Below, piece by piece: positions 9,030 to 16,058 of a DNA stretch of 64,000 nucleotides. The DNA comes from an uncultured Lachnospiraceae bacterium (lineage in GTDB: Bacteria; Bacillota; Clostridia; Lachnospirales; Lachnospiraceae). The translations under genes and the position numbers were made by a program. The notes under the pieces were generated by a model that was not told the DNA's origin, ran no database searches, and saw nothing but the letters and a program-made list of their open reading frames with translations. The stretch is taken from assembly GCA_910578085.1 (NCBI GenBank), contig CAJTPM010000011.1, forward strand, positions 62,001 to 126,000, in the 5' to 3' direction. How positions within the stretch are numbered: position 1 is the stretch's first letter; each line of letters begins with the position of its first letter.

Positions 9030-9524
9030 ATGTATATACCTGTTAAATGGAAAGACCATATTGTACAATTCATGCGCCGTTTCATGATGACGAATGGGGA
9101 GGGGCCGGGGCTTGTCTACTTGACCCCATCCCCCGGAGAAATTGAGCAGCAAGGAACGCCGCAAAGCGCAAGAAATTTCGGCCACATGGATTTAGGGATT
9201 CTGGAGGGGCAGCTTGTCGCTAACCTTATGTTTACGACAGGACGGCAGCAGGCCGGAGTGATCGAAAGCCTTACCGGGCAGCAGTTTGATGTGACACTTT
9301 CCAATTCCCGGAAATACCCGGCCACAAACGCAATCGCAACCGTGGCACTTACAAAATACCTCAACAATACGGATTATCAGCTTCACTATAAGATTTTGGA
9401 GTGTTCCGGCGGATATGTGGAGAGCGTGGAGTTTTACGACCTTGCGTCCAACGCATTCAAAGTAAAATACACCGGGAGCGCAACAAGCGCAAAGCTGCGA
9501 ATCTATGTCACAGGAGGAATGTAA
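9030..9524 (+). CDS. Phage tail-region protein, unknown function
   Basis: 164 residues, unrecognised. Residues 15-60 contain a Gly/Pro/Gln-rich stretch, followed by beta-like text (LEGQLVANLMFTTGRQQAGV, NAIATVALTKYLNNTDYQLHY) ending in a short C-terminal strand. It starts 23 bases after the previous stop with an AAAGGAAAGGAG site. Location in the fibre region before the DGR target favours a structural role in the tail tip. Confidence 0.7.
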   Translation: MYIPVKWKDHIVQFMRRFMMTNGEGPGLVYLTPSPGEIEQQGTPQSARNFGHMDLGILEGQLVANLMFTTGRQQAGVIESLTGQQFDVTLSNSRKYPATNAIATVALTKYLNNTDYQLHYKILECSGGYVESVEFYDLASNAFKVKYTGSATSAKLRIYVTGGM

Positions 9525-9527
9525 AAG

Positions 9528-9701
9528 ATGGCTGCAAACGTGATAATAAAAACAGATGAACGCCGCCGGGACGAAGCCGCAATCCTTAAAAGCTTCAACG
9601 GCGGGGCCAGAGCCAACACAACCGCCCAAAATCGGGAATATGCCGAAGAAATCAATGCAAGGATGGGCGAGATCAAAAGAAAGGTAGGAATGAGAAGATG
9701 A
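9528..9701 (+). CDS. 57-residue basic phage protein, unknown function
   Basis: A short open frame from ATG 9528 (three bases after the previous stop, with AGGAGG upstream at about 9512-9517) to TGA 9699-9701. The product is highly charged (TDERRRDEAAILKSF near the start, ARMGEIKRKVGMRR at the end). Its stop overlaps the next start in an ATGA arrangement, which together with the tight packing and ribosome site supports a real gene. Function unknown. Confidence 0.65.
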   Translation: MAANVIIKTDERRRDEAAILKSFNGGARANTTAQNREYAEEINARMGEIKRKVGMRR

Positions 9702-10102
9702 AAGTTATCAACGCAAACGAGGGGCCGAAAATCCCTTATGATGTCAGCGGAAACAAAATCACTTTCGATGATGAGATCATGCTGAATCTGGAAAAGAAAG
9801 AAGCAGATGCCGATGTACATATCGACATTTCAACGGATGACTTCGGGGGGCTGATTACGGGCATCGGAAGGGATTATGTGGCACAAATCGACATTCCGGC
9901 AAGGGCTTATGAGGAAATCCCGGTGGAAGCGGAGGAAATGCCGGAATCCGGGGAAGCCAATGCGGAGGGAGATTCCGGGGAAAACGGCGGCGGAATGGGT
10001 GCATACGGCAGCAGAATTGACCGCATCCCCATCCCGTTTTCGATGGACAATGTTACATTGACATTATTTGCACTTAGGGAAGGAGTGGTGGAAAATGGCT
10101 AA
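9698..10102 (+). CDS. Acidic phage tail-region protein, unknown function
   Basis: 134 residues. Beta-like text with an acidic, Gly/Glu-rich middle (IPVEAEEMPESGEANAEG). It starts at the ATGA overlap with the 57-residue gene and its 3' end overlaps the DGR target gene by 8 bases, so it is probably translated with it. Such small proteins next to DGR targets may assist assembly or display of the variable protein, but nothing in the sequence proves this. Confidence 0.7.
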   Translation: MKVINANEGPKIPYDVSGNKITFDDEIMLNLEKKEADADVHIDISTDDFGGLITGIGRDYVAQIDIPARAYEEIPVEAEEMPESGEANAEGDSGENGGGMGAYGSRIDRIPIPFSMDNVTLTLFALREGVVENG

Positions 10103-11099
10103 TTTTGACAGCTTGAAATTTGCAACGGAGGGCATTTCCGGCGGAAAAACAACAATTATCATGGATAACGCCGATTTGCCGTCCTTTATGAATCCCTTTT
10201 ACAAAATGACGAATGCACAGCTTTTCGGCGGAAGCGAGATAGTACATTCCGCATGGAAACAGGGCAGCGTTGAAAAGGATGTTTTCTACGCCAGTAAATT
10301 CCTTAACTGCGTTGTGGATGGCCGTGCGTACAGTTGGCCGAATGTAATCCCGGCGCATTCATATAATTTTGATGCTGAAATGGGATTCTGCAATGCAAAA
10401 GGGCTTCATTGGCATCAAATGTCCTTTGCGGAATGGGCCGCAATCGTCCATTTGATGCACAAGATCGGATATGAGCCGAGAGGAAACAGCAATTACGGGA
10501 AAAGTCATTCCCATGTTTACGAAGTAGGGGCAAAGGATTCCGCCGGACGGACGGCAACGGGCAGCGGCCCGGTTACATGGAATCATGATGGAACACCGGG
10601 CGGAATTGCGGACTTCGTGGGGAATGTCTGGAAGCGGCTTTCTGGAATGAGGATAGTAAACGGCGAAATACAAGTGATGGAGGGCAACGCCCCGGCGTTG
10701 CAAGTTTCCCATGCGGCCGCTTCAACGGCATGGAAAGCCATCAAGCCGGACGGAAGCTTGGTAGACCCCGGCACAAGCGGAACTCTGCACTTCAACGCAT
10801 CCGGCAACATCGGCACTTCTGTAGTGACAACAGGAACGCATAACAAGGCGTTTTCAGCGATTGCGGCGGCTGATTCCATCACGCTTCCCGAAATTATCAT
10901 GGAATTGCTGCTTGCGCCTGTAAGTGGCGTTACAAATACCGGGCATTTCTGGATTGACCTTTCCGGGGAGCGTGTGCCTATCCGGGGCGGCAGCTACGTC
11001 AGCCCTTCGAACGGCGGTTCTTCGGCGTTGCTTTTGAGCAACTTGCGCTCCCATGTGTACGGCAGCATCGGCTTCTTCTCCGCTTACCAGAAAGATTGA
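10095..11099 (+). CDS. DGR target: tail protein with C-type-lectin/FGE-like variable domain
   Basis: 334 residues. The C-terminal half has the hallmarks of DGR variable proteins of the formylglycine-generating-enzyme/C-type-lectin fold: HWHQMSFAEWAAI, VTWNHDGTPGGIADFVGNVW, and RVPIRGGSY leading into the variable repeat. The last 40 codons are the variable region, ending FFSAYQKD. It would sit at the tail tip and bind the host receptor. The start is ATG 10095, after GGAGTGGTGGAAA; a longer start at 10068 lacks a good site. Ten positions differ from the template repeat, all at template adenines. Confidence 0.95.
   Translation: MANFDSLKFATEGISGGKTTIIMDNADLPSFMNPFYKMTNAQLFGGSEIVHSAWKQGSVEKDVFYASKFLNCVVDGRAYSWPNVIPAHSYNFDAEMGFCNAKGLHWHQMSFAEWAAIVHLMHKIGYEPRGNSNYGKSHSHVYEVGAKDSAGRTATGSGPVTWNHDGTPGGIADFVGNVWKRLSGMRIVNGEIQVMEGNAPALQVSHAAASTAWKAIKPDGSLVDPGTSGTLHFNASGNIGTSVVTTGTHNKAFSAIAAADSITLPEIIMELLLAPVSGVTNTGHFWIDLSGERVPIRGGSYVSPSNGGSSALLLSNLRSHVYGSIGFFSAYQKD
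10970..11089 (+). repeat. DGR variable repeat (VR)
   Basis: This 120-base stretch at the 3' end of the target gene matches the template repeat at 11652-11771 at 110 positions. The ten differences (10998, 10999, 11002, 11004, 11031, 11032, 11038, 11052, 11058, 11065) are all at template A, replaced by G, T or C. None is at a template C, G or T. Seven of nine AAY codons and one ACT codon are changed. The last 24 bases are identical and probably form the 3' priming (IMH) side. Confidence 0.97.
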
Positions 11100-11129
11100 T
11101 GCCTGTCCGCTGAAATATGTTTCCTGTTT

Positions 11130-11149
11130 GGGGCGGCGATAGCCGCCCC
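11130..11149 (+). promoter_or_regulatory. DGR hairpin/cruciform downstream of the VR
   Basis: A perfect 8-bp inverted repeat, GGGGCGGC (11130-11137) and GCCGCCCC (11142-11149), with a GATA tetraloop. It is 40 bases after the VR end and between target and avd. In the Bordetella phage DGR a hairpin with about an 8-bp stem and a GRNA tetraloop lies just downstream of the VR and promotes retrohoming; GATA fits GRNA. No T-run follows, so a terminator is less likely. Confidence 0.8.
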
Positions 11150-11176
11150 TATCTTTTGCATGAAAGGAATGATGGG

Positions 11177-11599
11177 ATGGAAAAACAAAATCAACCGCCG
11201 GGGAATCAGACAGTGCAAGCGCAACAAATCCCACAGGATGAAATAAACAAAATGAATGAGGATAAAGCCGGATTTGTGACGCTTCAGAAAATCCGGGATT
11301 TGCTGCAATACCTTTATACGGCTTTTGTGAAATATCCGAAATCCGAAAAATTAGGGCTTGTGGCGGACTATAAGCAAAACCTGTATGAATTTCTTTTTCT
11401 GATTATACAGGCACGGAAAAAATATTACAAAAAGACCACGCTACAGGATGCCGATGTGCGGCTTGAAATGTTGCGGATGCTTAACGATTTATCGTATGAC
11501 TTGCACTATATCGACATAAAGCGGTATGAACTGATTGCAAGGCAGCTAAACGAGATCGGGCGGCTTTTGGGCGGTTGGATTAAGAACGTGAACAAATGA
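11177..11599 (+). CDS. avd: DGR accessory variability determinant (Avd-like four-helix protein)
   Basis: 140 residues. After a Gln/Asn/Pro-rich N-terminus the protein is all helix with the Avd pattern: FVTLQKIRDLLQYLYTAF, KYPKSEKLGL, LYEFLFLIIQARKKYY, VRLEMLRMLNDLSYD, and a C-terminal LNEIGRLLGGWIK. Avd proteins form a basic pentamer that binds the reverse transcriptase and template RNA and are needed for mutagenic retrohoming. ATG 11177 is chosen because AAAGGAATGATGGG precedes it; the open frame extends back to 11117. It lies between VR and TR, the usual place. Confidence 0.9.
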   Translation: MEKQNQPPGNQTVQAQQIPQDEINKMNEDKAGFVTLQKIRDLLQYLYTAFVKYPKSEKLGLVADYKQNLYEFLFLIIQARKKYYKKTTLQDADVRLEMLRMLNDLSYDLHYIDIKRYELIARQLNEIGRLLGGWIKNVNK

Positions 11600-11651
11600 A
11601 AGAAATGCAAATTGATTTATAGATTGTATTTTCTTCGGGAATGGGCCATTG

Positions 11652-11771
11652 GCGTGTGCCTATCCGGGGCGGCAGCTACAACAACACTTCGAACGGCGGT
11701 TCTTCGGCGTTGAATTTGAACAACTTGCGCTCCAATGTGAACGGCAACATCGGCTTCTTCTCCGCTTACCA
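11652..11771 (+). repeat. DGR template repeat (TR)
   Basis: A 120-base non-coding copy of the VR, beginning 53 bases after the avd stop. It contains 25 adenines in this strand, clustered in AAC/AAT codons relative to the target frame, so that mutation of the first two positions can never create a stop codon. The TR RNA is the template from which the reverse transcriptase makes A-mutagenised cDNA. All ten VR differences fall on these adenines. Confidence 0.97.
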
Positions 11772-11948
11772 TTTGAATCAGATTTGCAAGTTTACGGACT
11801 TGCAACAGCATAACTAAATGGGTAAGGGGCTTATTTCCGCCCCGAAAGGGGATATTAAAACCGCTGCTAATGCAGACAGTACGCCAGACGGCGGAACGGC
11901 GCAAGCCATATTTGCAACGAGCAGCAACTTATAAAGGAGAATCAGAGC
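11772..11948 (+). ncRNA. Spacer between template repeat and reverse transcriptase (DGR RNA 3' part)
   Basis: 177 bases without an open frame. In studied DGRs the RNA 3' of the TR is structured and needed to start cDNA synthesis. Here a GC-rich element at 11826-11851 can fold as GGGGC pairing GCCCC or as CCCC-GAAA-GGGG, which exclude each other. A clear AAAGGAG ribosome site for the reverse transcriptase is at 11933-11939. The limits of the RNA are not known. Confidence 0.55.
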
Positions 11949-13046
11949 ATGAAACAGTTTGATTTGACTTTTGATGAAATTGTGGATTTTGAAAATCTGC
12001 TTATGGCATACAGGAAAGCGGCCGGGAATGGAAAGCGTTACCGGGGCGAAACATTGAGATTCACGGCAGAATTGACCGAAGAACTTATCCAGATTCAAAA
12101 TGAATTGATATGGGGAAGTTATGAGGTTGGGCCATACCGGGCGAAAGAAATAAAAATTCCGAAGCCACGCATCATAATGGCCTTGCAATTCCGTGACCGT
12201 GTTGTACAGTGGGCTATCTGCAGGAAATTGAATCCGCTGTATGAAAAGATGTATATATATGATAGCTACGGATGCCGAAAAGGAAAAGGGCCAGTAAGGG
12301 CAAGGGAAAGGCTGCAATATTGGCTTCGCAAAGTCAACAGGAGCAGCAAGAAACATTATATCCTTAAACTTGACATAAGCAAATACTTTTACAGAATCGA
12401 CCACGAAATACTGCTGAAAATCCTTGCAAAGCACATCAAGGACAAGCGGATTATGAATCTGCTTGACAAGATAATAAATTGCGAGAATACGGCTTTCGGG
12501 CTTCCTTCCGGCTGTATGCCTACTGAATTGCCACGGGATGAATGGATTTACTCCACCGGGATGCCAATAGGCAATTTGACATCACAAATGTTTGCAAACA
12601 TCTACTTGCACGAATTAGATTTATTTTGCAAACACAAGCTGAAAATCCATTATTATCAGCGGACGGCGGACGATATTATTATCTTGTGGCCGGATAAACA
12701 GGAACTTCACGGAATCAAGGATGAAATCGAAAGATTTCTGAATGAGGAATTGCATCTTGAATTGAACAGCAAGACCGCAATCATTCCGGCGAATCGTTCC
12801 GTGGAGTATGTGGGCGCACTTGTGAACACACGGCGCATCAAAATCCGAAAGAGTACCCTCAAAAGGACAAGGCGATGTCTGAAATGCGTTGCCAGAAAGT
12901 ACAACGAGGGGCGGACATCTTTTAAGAAAGCAAACAACACTTACCAGAGTTACCGGGGGATGTTCAAACATTGCAGCAATCAGAATATTTATAACCGCCT
13001 AGCGGCGGAATTTGTGCTAATACCACATCGAAAATCGCCGCCATAA
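11949..13046 (+). CDS. DGR reverse transcriptase
   Basis: 365 residues, normal for DGR enzymes, with reverse transcriptase motifs only and no maturase or nuclease domain. The catalytic Asp of motif A is in ILKLDISKYF (D142). The DGR-specific motif 4 is intact as IGNLTSQ (207-213), followed by MFANIYLHELD. The motif 5 box reads TADD (239-242) in RTADDIIIL; the usual Tyr is Thr, but both catalytic Asp remain. It starts after an AAAGGAG site. The enzyme copies the TR with adenine mutagenesis and the product replaces the VR in the target gene. Confidence 0.95.
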   Translation: MKQFDLTFDEIVDFENLLMAYRKAAGNGKRYRGETLRFTAELTEELIQIQNELIWGSYEVGPYRAKEIKIPKPRIIMALQFRDRVVQWAICRKLNPLYEKMYIYDSYGCRKGKGPVRARERLQYWLRKVNRSSKKHYILKLDISKYFYRIDHEILLKILAKHIKDKRIMNLLDKIINCENTAFGLPSGCMPTELPRDEWIYSTGMPIGNLTSQMFANIYLHELDLFCKHKLKIHYYQRTADDIIILWPDKQELHGIKDEIERFLNEELHLELNSKTAIIPANRSVEYVGALVNTRRIKIRKSTLKRTRRCLKCVARKYNEGRTSFKKANNTYQSYRGMFKHCSNQNIYNRLAAEFVLIPHRKSPP

Positions 13047-13065
13047 TAGGCGGTTATTTTTATTC
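13038..13065 (+). terminator. Terminator-like hairpin at the end of the DGR
   Basis: CCGCC (13038-13042), loop ATAATA, GGCGG (13049-13053), followed by TTATTTTTATT. It overlaps the reverse transcriptase stop codon and lies just before the lysis module, so it may reduce read-through from the DGR. Confidence 0.6.
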
Positions 13066-13088
13066 TAGCAGAAAGGAGATAATGCCTT

Positions 13089-13367
13089 ATGTCTGAAGGA
13101 TACAATGGGGAATCATTCGAAGTGCAAGTGATGGAGCGTTTGACACGGATTGAGGAAAAACTGGACGGCTATGGAGAATTTAAGAAAAGATTCTACGATG
13201 CCGAAAAGGAGTTGGCGATTCTGAAAGATGATGTCAAAGAAAACCTTAACCGAATCAAGCAGCTTGAAAGCCGGAATCAGTGGCTTGCCCGGACGGCTGC
13301 GGCCGCCGTTATTACATCGCTTGTCGGAGTGATTTTCTGTTTCGTGAAGCTTGGAATGGGAATTTGA
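13089..13367 (+). CDS. XhlA-like lysis/holin accessory membrane protein
   Basis: 92 residues. A soluble charged coiled-coil-like part (RLTRIEEKLDGYGEFKKRFY, KELAILKDDVKENLNRIKQL) precedes one membrane segment near the C-terminus (AAAVITSLVGVIFCFVKLG). This architecture fits the XhlA/hemolysin family that works with a holin in PBSX-like phages. It is preceded by AAAGGAG and sits directly before holin and endolysin genes. Confidence 0.8.
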   Translation: MSEGYNGESFEVQVMERLTRIEEKLDGYGEFKKRFYDAEKELAILKDDVKENLNRIKQLESRNQWLARTAAAAVITSLVGVIFCFVKLGMGI

Positions 13368-13397
13368 CCCCATACAGGCGCACGGAACGGGCGAGAA

Positions 13398-13420
13398 TGC
13401 CCCCAAAAGAGCCGGGGGCA
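13398..13420 (+). other. GC-rich hairpin between XhlA-like and holin genes
   Basis: TGCCCCC (13398-13404) can pair with GGGGGCA (13414-13420) across a 9-base loop. It lies in a 163-base interval (13368-13530) without a convincing gene. There is no T-run, so it may be an RNA processing or stability element rather than a terminator. Confidence 0.4.
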
Positions 13421-13530
13421 AGTAAATCCACGCCGGAAACAGAAAAGCCGTAAATAGGGCGCACAGGAACGCACAAGGGCATATATGGGCGGCGTGGTGC
13501 ATGAAAAAAACAGAAAGGAGCATAAAGACC

Positions 13531-13839
13531 ATGCAAAAACTGAAAAGCAGAAAATTCTTGCTTACCATCTTAACGGTAATCATTGCCGTATGCGGCGCAT
13601 TGGGAAACACCGATTCCCCCTTGATTCAGATTATCTGCATCATTGTTGCGGCTGCAGCCACGATTGCCTATAACATCATCGAGGGGAATATTGATGCCGC
13701 CGCCGTTGCAACCGTAATCAAAACGACCGTTGACAGCGTTTCGGAAATCATGGAGGAATCCGGGAGCGCAAAGACGGGCGGAAAGATTGGCGGAATCAGC
13801 ACAAGCGGAACGCCGCCCGATGAAAAGAAAAGCGAATAA
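13531..13839 (+). CDS. Phage holin
   Basis: 102 residues from ATG 13531, which follows an AAAGGAG site; an upstream in-frame ATG at 13501 has none. Two membrane segments are visible near the N-terminus (FLLTILTVIIAVCGALG and LIQIICIIVAAAATIAY), followed by a short alternating segment and a polar Gly/Ser/Lys-rich C-terminus. Lies directly before the endolysin, where a holin that opens the membrane for the endolysin is expected. This matches the phage holin LLH / phi-LC3-type layouts in general form, though the family is not certain. Confidence 0.8.
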   Translation: MQKLKSRKFLLTILTVIIAVCGALGNTDSPLIQIICIIVAAAATIAYNIIEGNIDAAAVATVIKTTVDSVSEIMEESGSAKTGGKIGGISTSGTPPDEKKSE

Positions 13840-13852
13840 CTATTTGACCCAC

Positions 13853-13881
13853 GGGCGGCAGCGATGCCGCCCTTTCTTTTT
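13853..13881 (+). terminator. Terminator/attenuator-like hairpin between holin and endolysin
   Basis: GGGCGGC (13853-13859), loop AGCGAT, GCCGCCC (13866-13872), then TTTCTTTTT. It has the features of an intrinsic terminator, yet the endolysin ribosome site follows at once. It could lower endolysin expression relative to holin. Confidence 0.6.
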
Positions 13882-13900
13882 AACAGGAGGAAACGAGATC

Positions 13901-15319
13901 ATGACAGAAAGAGAAGCGAGAAATAAAATTGTAGGCATTTTCACGGGATGGGCCGGCAAAAAGGAAGCAGATGGAAGCCACAAGTCCATTATTGACCTTT
14001 ACAACGGGCATTCCCCTCTTGCAAGGGGGTACAGGGTAAAATATAGTGATGCGTGGTGCGCCACGGCAGCATCCGCCGCCGCCATCGCCGCCGGGTACAC
14101 GGACATCATCCCGACAGAATGCAGTTGCGAAAAGATGATTGCGCTTGCCAAAAAGATGGGGATTTGGGTGGAAAATGATTCCTATGTGCCGGATTCCGGG
14201 GATTATGTCCTTTATGATTGGCAGGATAACGGAATCGGGGATTGCACAGGGGCGGCCGACCATATCGGGATGGTTGTTGCCGTGTCCGGCGGAAATATCC
14301 GCATCGTTGAGGGAAATATCCGGGATTCCGTGGATTATCGGGTAATCGCCATCAATGAGCGATACATCCGGGGGTATATTGCCCCGAACTATGCAGCAAA
14401 GGCGGACAGCAAGGACAAACAGCCCCCGGCGGATAATGCCGCCGTGATTTGGGGATTTCTCAAAGAAAAGGGGCTGAATGCTTACGCCATCGCCGGACTG
14501 ATGGGCAATCTTTACGCTGAAAGCGCACTGAATCCCCGGAATCTGCAAAACAGCTATGAAAAGAAGCTGAATATGTCAGATGCGGAATATACCGCCGCCG
14601 TGGATGCCGGAACATATAGCAATTTCGTCCGGGATGCCGCCGGGTACGGATTGGCGCAGTGGACATATCACACACGCAAACAGGCACTTCTTGATTACGC
14701 AAGGGGAAAAGGCGCATCAATCGGAGATTTGACGATGCAGCTTGAATTTTTGTGGAAAGAGATTTCCGGGTACAAAGCGGTTATGTCCGTGCTGAAATCC
14801 GCCGAATCCGTCAAGGCTGCTTCGGATGCAGTATTGACCGGGTACGAAAGGCCGGCAAATATGGGGGATTCCGTCAAGGCAAAAAGGGCGGAATATGGGC
14901 AGCATTATTTTGACAAGCACGCATCCGGCGGAATAGCAACAGGGGGCCAGACGGCAAGCAATCCCCCGGCGGAATCGTCCGGCACGGTTTACACCGTCAA
15001 GGGCGGCGATACGCTATCCAAGATTGCCAAGGCATACAATACTTCGGTTGATGCCATTTTAGCGGCAAACAAGGGCAAATATCCGGCTATGACAAGGGAT
15101 TATATCGTTGTTGGGTGGAAACTTTCCATCGGCGGAGCAGCGGCATCCGCCCCGGCGGAATCGTCCGGCACGGTTTACACCGTCAAGGGCGGCGATACGC
15201 TATCCAAGATCGCCAAGGCATACAATACTTCGGTTGATGCCATTTTAGCGGCAAACAAGGGCAAATACCCGGCCATGACAAGGGATTATATCGTTGTTGG
15301 GTGGAAACTGGATATATAA
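13901..15319 (+). CDS. Endolysin: CHAP amidase/peptidase, phage lysozyme-like domain, two LysM domains
   Basis: 472 residues with three parts. Residues 1-165 are CHAP-like, with the catalytic Cys in SDAWCATAAS and His in ADHIGMVVA. Residues 170-330 resemble the phage tail lysozyme (Phage_lysozyme2) domain: IWGFLKEKGLNAYAIAGLMG, NLYAESALNP, GYGLAQWTY. The C-terminus carries two nearly identical LysM units (TVKGGDTLSKIAKAYNTS twice). It would cut the peptidoglycan at lysis. Start at ATG 13901 after AACAGGAGGAAACG; the frame is open upstream to 13730 but that part overlaps the holin. Confidence 0.93.
   Translation: MTEREARNKIVGIFTGWAGKKEADGSHKSIIDLYNGHSPLARGYRVKYSDAWCATAASAAAIAAGYTDIIPTECSCEKMIALAKKMGIWVENDSYVPDSGDYVLYDWQDNGIGDCTGAADHIGMVVAVSGGNIRIVEGNIRDSVDYRVIAINERYIRGYIAPNYAAKADSKDKQPPADNAAVIWGFLKEKGLNAYAIAGLMGNLYAESALNPRNLQNSYEKKLNMSDAEYTAAVDAGTYSNFVRDAAGYGLAQWTYHTRKQALLDYARGKGASIGDLTMQLEFLWKEISGYKAVMSVLKSAESVKAASDAVLTGYERPANMGDSVKAKRAEYGQHYFDKHASGGIATGGQTASNPPAESSGTVYTVKGGDTLSKIAKAYNTSVDAILAANKGKYPAMTRDYIVVGWKLSIGGAAASAPAESSGTVYTVKGGDTLSKIAKAYNTSVDAILAANKGKYPAMTRDYIVVGWKLDI
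14964..15308 (+). repeat. Near-identical tandem LysM-coding repeats
   Basis: The stretches 14964-15122 and 15150-15308 are 159 bases each, offset by 186 (62 codons). They differ at only about three positions, all silent. The linker after the first copy adds Ser/Gly/Ala residues. This is a very recent duplication or gene conversion of the wall-binding module. Confidence 0.9.
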
Positions 15320-15340
15320 GCAAAACGCAAGCGGAACATG

Positions 15341-15384
15341 AAAATGCCCCGGAATCGTCAAATGGCGATGCCGGGGCATTTTTT
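15341..15384. terminator. Strong intrinsic terminator after the endolysin
   Basis: AAAATGCCCCGG (15341-15352) pairs with CCGGGGCATTTT (15371-15382) and is followed by further T. It also has an A-run on the left side, so it can act from both strands, ending the late operon and the converging minus-strand gene at 15383-15571. Confidence 0.85.
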
Positions 15385-15571
15385 AACAGTCCGTAATTAC
15401 ATCATGCAGAAGGCTTGCAACTTTTTCAATGCTGAAATCCACGGGCGCATCATTGTATATCACATCCGCCGGATTTGTAACACATCCCTCAATCTGCTTT
15501 CTAAGTTGCTGCAATTCCTTGTCTGCCCGGCTTAATTCCTCATACTCCGCCCTTGACAAAATAGCCAACAT
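15383..15571 (-). CDS. Small helical phage protein, unknown function
   Basis: 62 residues, mostly charged helix (LSRAEYEELSRADKELQQLR). Reading on the minus strand, GAAAGGGGG lies just before the ATG. It follows the 15618-15947 gene on the same strand, with the conserved GC hairpin of the region between them. Similar small helical proteins are common in Clostridia phages and conjugative elements, but no function is assigned. Confidence 0.65.
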   Translation of the reverse strand: MLAILSRAEYEELSRADKELQQLRKQIEGCVTNPADVIYNDAPVDFSIEKVASLLHDVITDC

Positions 15572-15589
15572 ACCAGATTCCCCCTTTCC

Positions 15590-15609
15590 GCCGGGGCGGA
15601 TGCCCCGGC
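15590..15609 (-). other. GC hairpin before a small minus-strand gene (copy 1)
   Basis: GCCGGGGC and GCCCCGGC separated by four bases (15598-15601), with CTATATG after it on the + strand. A second copy with the same arms and flank is at 16575-16595. Each lies between the stop of one minus gene and the start of the next. Confidence 0.7.
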
Positions 15610-15617
15610 TATATGAT

Positions 15618-15947
15618 TTAGAATAATTTTGCGTACATTTTTGTTACTTCGGTAAATAAATCTTGCAGCATATCGCAATAAACTCCATCAAAAACCTTTA
15701 TTTCTTCGTCCTTATCCTCAATCCAAGCAAAAGTTTTTGTGTTGAGGTGTCCGGCGATGCGCTTTCGGAACTCCATTCTGTAGGTATCATCCGCCTTTAA
15801 TGTAATTTTTAAGAAATTCGCCTTGCTACCGTTCTTCGGGATTCTCATTTGCAGACCGTTTTCAAATCCTAAAAGATTTTTACATCCTGTCATTGCCAAG
15901 AACTGATTTCCGCCTAACTGATTAAGAATCGTATTTGCTACTGTCAT
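15618..15947 (-). CDS. Conserved mobile-element protein, unknown function
   Basis: 109 residues with a text often met in Clostridia phages and integrative elements: MTVANTILNQLGGNQFLAMT at the start, then an RIPKNGS...LKITL stretch and a C-terminal DMLQDLFTEVTKMY. No catalytic motif is visible. The minus-strand promoter at 15982-16010 has perfect TTGACA-17-TATAAT spacing, and AAGGAAAGGA precedes the ATG. The palindrome inside the promoter ties it to the same regulator as the HTH gene. Confidence 0.75.
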   Translation of the reverse strand: MTVANTILNQLGGNQFLAMTGCKNLLGFENGLQMRIPKNGSKANFLKITLKADDTYRMEFRKRIAGHLNTKTFAWIEDKDEEIKVFDGVYCDMLQDLFTEVTKMYAKLF

Positions 15948-15981
15948 TTTTATTACCGTCCTTTCCTTAACTTCTGATTAC

Positions 15982-16010
15982 ATTATACACTATACAGTGT
16001 AACTTGTCAA
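15982..16010 (-). promoter_or_regulatory. Minus-strand promoter with operator O1 (for 15618-15947)
   Basis: On the minus strand TTGACA (16005-16010), a 17-base spacer and TATAAT (15982-15987). The spacer holds the palindrome TACACT-ATAC-AGTGTA (15986-16001). The same sequence, differing at one central base, is in the promoter at 16970-16998. Confidence 0.85.
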
Positions 16011-16058
16011 TACAAAATGTAAAATTATTTTGAAAAAGTGAAAGAAATAATTTCATTT

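Noticed and set aside
11130..11149. GC hairpin after the DGR target as an ordinary terminator
   Set aside because: No T-run follows and the GRNA tetraloop and position fit the DGR recipient hairpin better.
11617..11904. Minus-strand frame across the template repeat
   Set aside because: It mirrors the repeat sequence; the TR is non-coding in known DGRs and no ribosome site is seen.
13368..13530. Possible self-cleaving ribozyme in the lysis region
   Set aside because: Only one 7-bp hairpin could be found; the conserved cores of hammerhead, twister or pistol ribozymes were not seen.
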